DNA of 64,000 nucleotides, taken from contig NZ_LMWH01000116.1 in assembly GCF_001507435.1 (NCBI RefSeq), forward strand, positions 124,001-188,000. Direction: 5' to 3'. Of this stretch, positions 42,116 to 49,558 are shown piece after piece. The stretch's first letter is position 1; every line of letters starts with the position of its first letter. Both the position numbers and the translations under genes were made by a program. Origin of the DNA: Streptomyces sp. NRRL F-5122. Its GTDB lineage: Bacteria > Actinomycetota > Actinomycetes > Streptomycetales > Streptomycetaceae. The notes under the pieces were generated by a model. It was not told the origin of the DNA. It did no database searches and saw nothing but the letters and a program-made list of their open reading frames with translations.

Positions 42116-44529
42116 TAGGGATCGATGCACCTCGGTGTCAGTTGCTGTTCGGCCCAGATGAGTTTGCCGTCCGGTGTGTGGCGGGTGCCCCACTTGCGGC
42201 TCAGTTGGGCGACGAGGAAGAGTCCGCGGCCGTTCACGTCCGTGGTGCGGGGATGGTGCAGCCGCGGGGAACTGCAACTGGTGTCGTACACCTCGCAGGT
42301 CAGAAAGCGGTGGCGGATCAGACGCAGCCGGACCGGACCGCTGCCGTGGCGGATGGCGTTGGTGATCAGCTCACTGACGATCAGTTCCGTGGAATCGGCC
42401 AGGTGCTCCAGTTGCCACCGGGCGAGCTGTCGGGTGGTCAGCGCCCGGGCGTGGCCGACAACGGCCGGGTCGGCCGCGAACTCCCATGAGACCGTCCGGC
42501 TCGGGCCCAGTGAACGGGTGCGGGCCAGAAGCAGGGTGGCGTCGTCGATGGGTGCCTGGGCGGGCAGTGCGTCCACCACTCTCGAGCAGAGGTCCTCCAG
42601 GTCGAGGCCGGGGTGGGCCAGGGCGGCGGCCAGGCGGTCGATGCCGGCGTCGATGTCCTGGTCGCGGGACTCGATCAGGCCGTCGGTGTACAGGGCGAGC
42701 ACGCTGTTCCCGGACAGCTCCAGGGTCACCGACTCGAAGGGGGCCAGTCCGAGCCCGAGTGGGGGTCCGACGGGCAGTTCGGGGAAGGTGACCTGGCCGT
42801 GGGGGTCGATGATCGCGGGCGGCGGGTGGCCGGCCCGGGCCATCGTGCACTGCCCGGTGGCCGGGTCGTACACGGCGTACAGACAGGTGGCCCCGATGGT
42901 CGCGGCTGCCGGGTCGCCCTGCTCGACGTCCTTCTCGGCGAGGCGGACGACCTGTTCGTCGAGGTGGGCCAGGAGGTCCTCGGGCGGCAGGTCCATGTCG
43001 GCCAGGGTGCGTACGGCGGTGCGCAGTTGGCCCATGGTGGCGGCGGCGTTGATGCCGTGGCCGAGGACGTCGCCGACGACCAGTGCGGTGCGCGCGCCGG
43101 ACAGGGGGATCACGTCGAACCAATCGCCCCCGACACCGTGGTGGCTGTCGGCGGGCAAATAGCGCCAGGCGACGTCGGCCGCGGGCTCGCCGGTGACCCG
43201 GTGGGGGAGCAGATGGCGCTGCAGGGCCAGGGCCGCGGAGCGTTCCCGCGCGTACTGGCGGGCGTTGTCCAGGGACAGGGCCGCCCGGCCGACGAGTTCC
43301 TCGGCCAGCAGCAGATCGTCCTCTTCGAACGGCCGGGGGTCCTGGGTCCGCATGAACGCCGCCATGCCGAGTACCGATCCGCGCGCGTGGATCGGCACGA
43401 TCATCAGGGAGTGCATCCCGGTCTCGCTCATCCTTCGAGCGCGCAGAGGGTCCTGGTCCAGCCACGCCTCGGAGGACGAGTCCACCACCGGGTACAGATG
43501 CGATCCGCCGGACAGAACGGTGGTGTAGGGCGAGGTGGGCGGGACGAGCACCGGTTCCCCCCGGGCGAACAGGGACTCCGGCGCTCCCGGGTGGATCGAG
43601 GCGAGGCCTGCGCGGCGAAAGAGGGCGTGACGTCGCTTCCCGGGGCCGGGGCGGGTCGGCGGATCCTCGCCCAGCAGGACCGGGTCCGCCAGGTCGACGG
43701 TGGCGTAGTCCGCGAGGAACGGCACGGCGAGGTCGGCCAGTTCCTGTCCGGTACGCATGACGTCAAGGCTGGTTCCGATGCGCTTGCCGGCCTCGTCCAG
43801 GAGCGCCCGGTGCTCTCGCGCGCGCCGGGCGTCGGTGGTGCCGGGATTAACGGCGCACACGCCCAGCGCACGGCCCCAGGCGTCGTCGAGGCGGAAGAAG
43901 GGGGCCGTCGACGTGGAGTCCTGGCGCGCATCCGGCTGAAGGAGGGCCCGCTGATCCGGGTCGATCAGGAGGCCGCCGTTGTCGAGGAGTTGGTGCATCA
44001 CTCCCTCGAGCGTCTCGGCCTGGGCGCCCTGGACGCCGTTCACCCAGATACACCGCAACCGGGTGTCTCGTATCTCGACGCCGATCGGCGGCCGCTGCGG
44101 AGCGCCGGAAGCGGCCAGGGGCGACTCCGTGCCGACGCTGTCCTCCGCCGTCCAGGAGGGGAGCGGGGCCGGGTCCGACGCCGTCACGACCCACTGGGCC
44201 CGGCCGTCCCGGCCTGCCAGCGACTGGACGCACAGGCCCACGTCGACTTCGTGGCCGTCGCGGTGAAGGACCCGAGCCGTGCAGGACCAGCGTCCCCAGG
44301 GACCGCTCCGCGCCGCGACCGTCGCGGCCCTCGCCCGGTCCTCCTCGGCCGCCAGCAGGGCGGCTGCGGACTGTCCGACCACCTCCGCGGCGGAGTGTCC
44401 GACGAGCCGCTGGGCGGCCTGCGACCATCCGACCACGGTTCCCTCCGCGTCGAGCACCGCGAGTGCCGCGCCGACCGCCTCGAGGGTCTTCTGGGCCTCG
44501 GACCTTGCCCTTTCCGTGGAACTGCCCAC
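42115..44529 (-). CDS. PAS-GAF-PP2C (SpoIIE-like) phosphatase with C-terminal HATPase
   Basis: An 804-aa signalling protein parallel in layout to the one at 12534-14921. It has a PAS module (about 15-125), a second degenerate PAS (about 145-240), GAF (about 250-425), PP2C (about 440-665, with GGDWFDVIPLSGARTALVVGDVLGHG and LYTDGLIESRDQDID) and HATPase (about 675-800, N-box LIVSELITNAIRHG, G-box VNGRGLFLV). Metal-binding Asp residues are present. It probably controls an anti-anti-sigma switch. Start is GTG 44529 with AGAAGGA upstream. Its best paralogue in the window shares runs such as HGINAAATMG and MARAGHPPPA/AARAGHPPPA, indicating duplication within the lineage. Confidence 0.9.
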   Translation of the reverse strand: MGSSTERARSEAQKTLEAVGAALAVLDAEGTVVGWSQAAQRLVGHSAAEVVGQSAAALLAAEEDRARAATVAARSGPWGRWSCTARVLHRDGHEVDVGLCVQSLAGRDGRAQWVVTASDPAPLPSWTAEDSVGTESPLAASGAPQRPPIGVEIRDTRLRCIWVNGVQGAQAETLEGVMHQLLDNGGLLIDPDQRALLQPDARQDSTSTAPFFRLDDAWGRALGVCAVNPGTTDARRAREHRALLDEAGKRIGTSLDVMRTGQELADLAVPFLADYATVDLADPVLLGEDPPTRPGPGKRRHALFRRAGLASIHPGAPESLFARGEPVLVPPTSPYTTVLSGGSHLYPVVDSSSEAWLDQDPLRARRMSETGMHSLMIVPIHARGSVLGMAAFMRTQDPRPFEEDDLLLAEELVGRAALSLDNARQYARERSAALALQRHLLPHRVTGEPAADVAWRYLPADSHHGVGGDWFDVIPLSGARTALVVGDVLGHGINAAATMGQLRTAVRTLADMDLPPEDLLAHLDEQVVRLAEKDVEQGDPAAATIGATCLYAVYDPATGQCTMARAGHPPPAIIDPHGQVTFPELPVGPPLGLGLAPFESVTLELSGNSVLALYTDGLIESRDQDIDAGIDRLAAALAHPGLDLEDLCSRVVDALPAQAPIDDATLLLARTRSLGPSRTVSWEFAADPAVVGHARALTTRQLARWQLEHLADSTELIVSELITNAIRHGSGPVRLRLIRHRFLTCEVYDTSCSSPRLHHPRTTDVNGRGLFLVAQLSRKWGTRHTPDGKLIWAEQQLTPRCIDP

Positions 44530-44990
44530 CGTTCATTCCTTCTGTGTCCCCCCTCGATACGGTCTCCCCGAGTGTGCGGCCAGGTCGTGTGCCGGCATCC
44601 GGTCGGGGAGCGAATCGGGCGAGGCGGCCAGGACGGGCCGGCATCCTTTCACCGCACCCGGCCCGCGGCACCGGCCTCGGCTCGTCGGACGGGCGAGCGG
44701 CCGGTGCCACCATGCCGCCGTGCCCGGACGGATCAGGACCGTGAAGGCTTCCGGGGCGGAGCCCCGCGGTCCGGACGCGGCACCTGCTCGGGACGGCGCC
44801 CCGGGCTCACATGTGCTTCGTTCGTCTTCATGTCCGCCAGGCTACGCAGCCGGCGACATCGAAGCGTGGTCCAATTTGATGACATATATCCGGGACAATT
44901 CGGTGATCGGGGTCTGTTCCCGATGTCCCGCCCCGGCGTGCTCGGCCTTCGGGGCCGGCCTTCGTCGACCGGCCCCGAAGGCCGCCGCCC
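44530..44990. other. Gene-free region between PP2C and ECF41 genes
   Basis: 461 bp with no credible gene. It holds an AT-rich island at about 44872-44903 (unusual for this DNA, possibly a promoter for the phosphatase gene) and, at the far end, the terminator of the ECF41 gene (44944-44983). Confidence 0.4.
44944..44983 (-). terminator. 15-bp perfect-stem terminator of ECF41 gene
   Basis: GGCCTTCGGGGCCGG and CCGGCCCCGAAGGCC are perfect complements around a 10-nt loop. The hairpin starts 7 nt past the stop of the sigma gene on the minus strand. Confidence 0.85.
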
Positions 44991-45920
44991 TCAGGCCCAG
45001 GAAGCCAGCTTGTCCGGGTTCCGAATGATCCACACATCCGTGATCCGGGACCCGACGACCTGCAGGGAGACGACGGCGGTCACCACTCCGTCCACCCGGC
45101 ACACCAGCGCCGGACGATGTCCCGCGTTCTCGACCGTCATGAGTGCCCCGGTGAGAGTGGGCTCCCTGCGGCACACACCGATGAGGTAGCGGGCGGCCTT
45201 TTCCGATCCATGGATGGGCCGGGGAGCGGCACGGACATGTCCTCCGCCGTCCGCCCGGGCGGTGACCTGCGGGTCCAGCAATCGGATCAGACTGTCCAGT
45301 TCGCCTGTCCGGCAGGCCCTTTTGAACTCGCGGACCAGTTGCCTGTACTCCTGCAGATCCGCCTCGTTGCGGCGTGCGGAGGTGATGCTCCTGCGGGCCG
45401 CCGCGGCCAGCGCCCGACAGCTCTCCGTGCTGCGGCCGACGATGGTGCCGATCTCGGCATAGGGGACCTTGAACACGTCGTGCAGGACGAAGCTTACTCG
45501 CTGTGCCGGGGTGAGGGCCTCCAGCAGTACGAGCATCCCCATGGTGACGGACTCGTCGAGGGCGACCCGGTCGGCGGGATCCCCTGTGTGGTCCGAGGTG
45601 GTTACGCTGCTCCACGCCGCGCTGTCCGGCAGCGGTTCCGGTAGCCATTGACCCGTGTACTTCTCCCTGCGCACCTGCGCGGACCTCAGGTGGTCCAGGC
45701 AGATCCGGCCGGCCACCCGCACCAGCCAGGCCGAAGGGGACTTGATGTCCGCACGGGCCGCGGCGGACATCGTGTACCACCGGGCGTAGGCCTCTTGCAC
45801 GACGTCCTCGGCATCGTGCGTCGAGCCGAGCATCCTGAAGGCCAGCGCCATCAGCATGGGCTGGTCGTGCAGTGTCGGGTTCGAGCCGGGGGTCAGCTGC
45901 CCCGCGTCCTTACCCCGCAT
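44991..45920 (-). CDS. ECF41-type sigma factor (SigJ-like)
   Basis: A 309-aa sigma factor with its own C-terminal regulatory domain. Sigma2 lies at about residues 20-80 (PMLMALAFRMLGSTHDAEDVVQEAYARWYTM), the linker motif WLPEP at 92-96, sigma4 at about 130-180, and a SnoaL-like domain from about 190. The two ECF41 signatures DGGGH (214-218) and NPDKL (301-305) are in place. In ECF41 the tail both inhibits and is required for activity, so no anti-sigma protein is needed. Such genes usually sit beside a carboxymuconolactone decarboxylase or oxidoreductase; none is here. ATG 45920. Confidence 0.9.
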   Translation of the reverse strand: MRGKDAGQLTPGSNPTLHDQPMLMALAFRMLGSTHDAEDVVQEAYARWYTMSAAARADIKSPSAWLVRVAGRICLDHLRSAQVRREKYTGQWLPEPLPDSAAWSSVTTSDHTGDPADRVALDESVTMGMLVLLEALTPAQRVSFVLHDVFKVPYAEIGTIVGRSTESCRALAAAARRSITSARRNEADLQEYRQLVREFKRACRTGELDSLIRLLDPQVTARADGGGHVRAAPRPIHGSEKAARYLIGVCRREPTLTGALMTVENAGHRPALVCRVDGVVTAVVSLQVVGSRITDVWIIRNPDKLASWA

Positions 45921-46052
45921 GAGCCTGAATCCTATGGACGACGAGACGTCTGCGCGAACGCGCCGGGTCTCTGTGGACGTCTGGCTTCCATCGTGCCCGC
46001 GCGACGATGGAATGGGCGTACGGCGATGGAGCGGGTGTGCGACCGGACCGGG

Positions 46053-46316
46053 TCAGGCCGCCGTTTCCTGTGTCGACCGGGCACGCTCGCGGGCGTCGTG
46101 ACCGTGCATCGCGCGTCGTTCGCCCTCCGTGGTCCCGCCCCATACCCCCTGCACATGGCGGTTCAGGGCCCAGTCCAGGCATGTGGCCTTGACGGAGCAC
46201 CGCAGGCACACGGCCTTCGCCGCGGCGGTCTGCGCCGCTCCGGGGCCGCTGCCGCTGATGGGGAAGAACAACTCGGGATCCTCCGTGCGGCACGCCGCGG
46301 CTTCGCGCCAATTCAT
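46053..46316 (-). CDS. WhiB-like (Wbl) iron-sulphur regulator
   Basis: An 87-aa Wbl protein. Four conserved cysteines at 9, 37, 40 and 46 form the C-x27-C-x2-C-x5-C site for a 4Fe-4S cluster. The Wbl signature GVWGGTTEGER follows, then a basic tail (RERAR). Wbl proteins sense O2/NO or redox state and act with the principal sigma factor to control development, respiration or resistance. GAGGAGG ribosome site before ATG 46316. It lies between two ECF41-like genes on the same strand, with gaps of 132 and 413 bp. Which Wbl class is unclear; it appears accessory, not WhiB or WblE proper. Confidence 0.92.
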   Translation of the reverse strand: MNWREAAACRTEDPELFFPISGSGPGAAQTAAAKAVCLRCSVKATCLDWALNRHVQGVWGGTTEGERRAMHGHDARERARSTQETAA

Positions 46317-46729
46317 GGAAACCTCCTCACGCGGACAGTCCGGTTGTTCCGGGGGCCCGGACTCGGGACGGGGCGCCGCGCCGGCGCTGTCCGGCCGGGA
46401 ATCCGCTGGTCGAGCCGCCTGCACGGTCGTGGGTACGGCTGCCGAAGTGGTGCACGTGGCGCAGCCCGCCGGCCGCGGTCCTGAGCTGACGCTGAGTGTC
46501 ATGTCTGGGATGGTAGGAACGCCCGCACCATAACGTCCAAGACGCATATGCGCGGACGATGATAGGCAGAGGCTATGGTCACTGTGCGACGGTTCCATGA
46601 CCCCGGCCCGCAGCGTCTGCGCTGCCGGTGGTCGGGCCTTCACTCTCACCTGTATATGACGGAACAGCGCGCGCGTATGTGACGTGCGGGACCGTGACGG
46701 CGGGTGCGGTGCCACTTCCGGCCCACTGG
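46317..46729. promoter_or_regulatory. Upstream region of Wbl gene
   Basis: 413 bp without a gene. On the minus strand TTGGAC (46535-46540) and TACCAT (46510-46515) with a 19-nt spacer could be a promoter for the Wbl gene. A perfect palindrome CGCATATGCG (46543-46552) sits immediately upstream of that -35. The spacer is long, so the promoter call is weak. Confidence 0.35.
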
Positions 46730-47581
46730 TCATGACCTGTTCCATCCGCGCAGCTTGTCCGGGTTGAGGACAAGCCAGACGTTGATGATCAGGTGAGCGC
46801 GAATGTCCAGGGTGACAGCCGCCGCCACCCGGCTGCCGCACCTCACCACCAGCCCGGCCCGGCCGTTCACGCTTTCTTCGGCAAGGGCGAGGCCGGTGCT
46901 CGGAGTCAGCAACGTGGCAAGGCTTCGGGCCACCTGCGGGGCCCCGCCGACGGGATGTTCCGGTGTCCGGATCCTGCCGCCCCCGTCGAAGACCGCCGAG
47001 ACGCCCGGGGCGAGGAGAGCCGCCAGACGGCCCTGGTCACCCGTCTCGCACGCCGTCCGGAACTCACGGACGACCGCCCGGTGCTGTTCCGCCGTCACAC
47101 GCCCGGCGGCAGAAGCGCGCAAGGACTGCCGGGCCAGTTCCCCGACGGCTTCGTACCGCGGCCCGTGATCACGGGCCCGGCGCGCCCCCAGGGCGGCGTC
47201 GCCGGACGGTTCGCCACCCGGCGACGTCTCCTTCCCGCCGGGGCCGAGCGCGCCGAGGGACTCGGTGACGGCCCCGAGTGCCGGGGCGTCCCGCGCCGCG
47301 GCGATGTCGTGGCCCCGCCCCGCGAGCCCCGGCGGGTTGTACGCCTCGGGCTCGCTCAGCACGTCCGGGCGCGACCGGCAATGAGTCACCAGCGTGTCGG
47401 CCAGCCATGCTCTCGGGCTCGCTATCTCGCCGTCGTCCATGGCATACCAGCGTCTGTACGTCTCCTCGACCGCGTCGTCCGCCCTCGACGCAGAGCGGAG
47501 GAGACCGTATGCGAGGTCGAGCAGATACCGCCGCTCTTCGAGTAGTTCGGACAGGGGAGCGATGCCTTGGCGGCCGTTCAT
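46730..47581 (-). CDS. ECF41-like protein lacking a sigma4 domain
   Basis: A 283-aa relative of ECF41 sigma factors. The N-terminus keeps a sigma2-like helix pair (LLEERRYLLDLAYGLLRSASRADDAVEETYRRWYAMDDGEIASPRAWLADTLVTHC). The WLPEP linker and the sigma4 helix-turn-helix are replaced by a low-complexity Gly/Ala/Arg stretch (about residues 85-155). The SnoaL tail is well preserved with DGGGR and NPDKLRGW. Without sigma4 it should not recognise -35 elements on its own; it may be a decoy, a regulator of true ECF41 factors or a decaying gene. Its reading frame is fully open over 283 codons. ATG 47581 with GAGG upstream. Confidence 0.65.
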   Translation of the reverse strand: MNGRQGIAPLSELLEERRYLLDLAYGLLRSASRADDAVEETYRRWYAMDDGEIASPRAWLADTLVTHCRSRPDVLSEPEAYNPPGLAGRGHDIAAARDAPALGAVTESLGALGPGGKETSPGGEPSGDAALGARRARDHGPRYEAVGELARQSLRASAAGRVTAEQHRAVVREFRTACETGDQGRLAALLAPGVSAVFDGGGRIRTPEHPVGGAPQVARSLATLLTPSTGLALAEESVNGRAGLVVRCGSRVAAAVTLDIRAHLIINVWLVLNPDKLRGWNRS

Positions 47582-47684
47582 CCGGGTCCTCTTCTCCTGG
47601 CTCCCGGCGACGTCCATGAACGGCCGGCTGATATGTCCTTGGGTGGGCGACAGCGGCGGAATCCCGGGCGGGTGCGGCCGCGGT

Positions 47685-49082
47685 TCACGGCATCACTCTG
47701 CACAGGGTGTCCAGTGCACAGGCCCATGCGCTGTCGGGGGGAGCCGCGTAGTTGACCACGAGCGCGTCGATTTCGGGCAACTCCGGTGCCGATCCCGCCG
47801 GTTCGTAGCGGAACGCCGCGATCCCGGTCACCGCGAGGCCCTCCCGGGAAGCCGCCCGGACGACCGAGGACTCGGTTCCGCGGGGTAGTTCGAGGACCGC
47901 CAGGAGTCCGGCGGCCAGACCGGTCACGCGGACGGCGGGCGCCGTCCGGGCCAGGGCCGTCACCAGTTCGTCGCGGCGCCGCCGGTAGCGCAGTCGCATC
48001 GAGCGCACATGACGGTCGTACGCGCCGGAGGTGATGAACTCCGCGAGCGTCAACTGCCCCAGGGCGCTGCACATGTAGTCGCCGTGGCCCTTGGCCGCCA
48101 CGATCTCCGGGACGAGTTCCTCCGGCAGCACCATCCAGCCGAGCCGCACACCGGGGGCCAGGGACTTGCTCACCGAGCCGAAGTACACCACCCGCTCCGG
48201 GGCGAGCCCTTGCAGCGCGCCCACCGGCGGACGGTCGTATCTGAACTCCCCGTCGTAGTCGTCCTCCATGATCAGCCCGCCGGTGGAGCACGCCCAGTGC
48301 ACCGCCGCCGTGCGCCGGTCGGGATGCAGTGTGCCGCCGGTCGGGTGCTGGTGCGCGGGTGTCAGCACCACCGCGCCGACTCCGCGCAGCCGTGCCAAGT
48401 CGCCGATGCGGGCGCCGTGTTCGTCGACGCGGAGGGGATGGGTTCGAAGGCCGGCGCCGGTCAGCAGCTCGCGATGGAGGTCGAGACCGTACGACTCGAC
48501 GGCCACCGCCCGTACCAGCCGCGGCCTGAGCGCCTGTGCCATCAGCGCGAGACCGTGGTGGAAGCCGGAACAGACGACGATCCGCTCCGGCACGGCGTAC
48601 ACCCCACGGGCCCGTGCCAGATAGTCCGCGAGGGCGGTGCGGAGCCGCATCTGCCCCAGGGCGTCGCCATAGCCGAAGGCATCGTTCGGCGCCGCGGTCA
48701 GCGCATGGCGCGCGGCGGTGAGCCACGCCCTGCGGGGGAATCCGGCAAGGTCCGGTGATCCCGGCTGCAATCCGAAGGCAGGACGCTGCCGTGCGGGTTT
48801 CGACCGGGCGGCCGGGTGGGCGGCGGCCGGGTTCGGTTCGGCGCGGCGGGCCACCCGGGTGCCGGAGCCCTGCCGCGCGGTGAGCCACCCCTCGGCGACG
48901 AGCTCGGCGTAGGAGTCGGCCACGGTGTTGCGGGAGACGCCGAGATCGGCGGCGAGCGAACGTGACGGTGGCAGCAGGGTGCCGGGCGCGAGCCTCCCCA
49001 TGCGCACGGCCTCCCGAAGAGCGTGTGTGAGTCCGGTGCGCAGCCCCGGTCCACGCACGTCCAGATGCAGGTCGGTGATCAT
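47685..49082 (-). CDS. MocR/PdxR-family regulator (GntR-aminotransferase fusion)
   Basis: A 465-aa chimera. It has a GntR winged helix at about residues 10-80 (LREAVRMGRLAPGTLLPPSRSLAADLGVSRNTVADSYAELVAEGWLTARQGSGT) and a fold-type I PLP-dependent aminotransferase domain at about 105-460. The PLP lysine is in FGSVSKSLAPGVRLGW and the phosphate/ring contacts in MEDDYDGEFRYDRP. MocR proteins sense PLP or an amino-acid adduct and often control vitamin B6 or amino-acid genes. No pdxS/pdxT or transporter is adjacent, so the target is unknown. ATG 49082; four 9-bp direct repeats lie just upstream. Confidence 0.88.
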   Translation of the reverse strand: MITDLHLDVRGPGLRTGLTHALREAVRMGRLAPGTLLPPSRSLAADLGVSRNTVADSYAELVAEGWLTARQGSGTRVARRAEPNPAAAHPAARSKPARQRPAFGLQPGSPDLAGFPRRAWLTAARHALTAAPNDAFGYGDALGQMRLRTALADYLARARGVYAVPERIVVCSGFHHGLALMAQALRPRLVRAVAVESYGLDLHRELLTGAGLRTHPLRVDEHGARIGDLARLRGVGAVVLTPAHQHPTGGTLHPDRRTAAVHWACSTGGLIMEDDYDGEFRYDRPPVGALQGLAPERVVYFGSVSKSLAPGVRLGWMVLPEELVPEIVAAKGHGDYMCSALGQLTLAEFITSGAYDRHVRSMRLRYRRRRDELVTALARTAPAVRVTGLAAGLLAVLELPRGTESSVVRAASREGLAVTGIAAFRYEPAGSAPELPEIDALVVNYAAPPDSAWACALDTLCRVMP

Positions 49083-49558
49083 CGGACCGGACTTCTGCGG
49101 GAGGTTCTGATGGCACGTGTGGCACCTGTGGCATGTGTGGCACACAGACCCGGGGCCGCCGGCCGCGGGGACACCGCGCCGGGGTCCTCGGCGCGGCGGG
49201 CCGCCGGCGGAGTCGGTCGAAGAGTGATGGTCATACCCATACGACGCGACAGAGGACTGATCCGTGATGGACCGGCTCCTCGACGACCGGGGCCGCCGCT
49301 GCGTGCCGGTCGCGGGCCGACCCCCGCGCGAGCCGGCGGCCGTCGGGGCCCGGGGCGATCGGTTCCGGCGGCAAGGGCCCCGTGGTCCTGGCTCCGCCTG
49401 CGCCCGGTGTGCCTGCGTTCCGGCCCCGGCTCCATTCGGTGGGCCTGCCTTCCGGCGCTGCGGGACCGGTCCTTCCCGCTGCGCCGCCCGGGGCAGTCCC
49501 GTCACCGGTTGGGCGCGCCCCGGGTGCCCGCGCGGCGCCGTCCCGGTAGCCGTGGAGC
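49083..49558. other. Gene-free spacer upstream of MocR gene
   Basis: 476 bp. The first 65 bp contain the 9-bp direct repeats; the rest is very GC-rich and shows no ribosome site, promoter or recognisable coding. Confidence 0.45.
49111..49146. repeat. 9-bp tandem direct repeat, four copies
   Basis: TGGCACGTG, TGGCACCTG, TGGCATGTG and TGGCACACA follow each other without gaps, 30-65 bp upstream of the MocR/PdxR start. MocR regulators bind direct repeats, so this may be an autoregulatory operator. Confidence 0.6.

Noticed and set aside
42613..45189. 858-codon open frame on the plus strand
   Set aside because: It lies antisense to the PAS-GAF-PP2C gene and mirrors its codon pattern. No domain or start signal; a GC-rich shadow.
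49111..49146. CHTCHRCHTCH Cys/His repeat in a minus-strand frame, possible metal-binding peptide
   Set aside because: It is a by-product of the 9-bp DNA repeat upstream of the MocR start codon. The rest of the extension is not protein-like.
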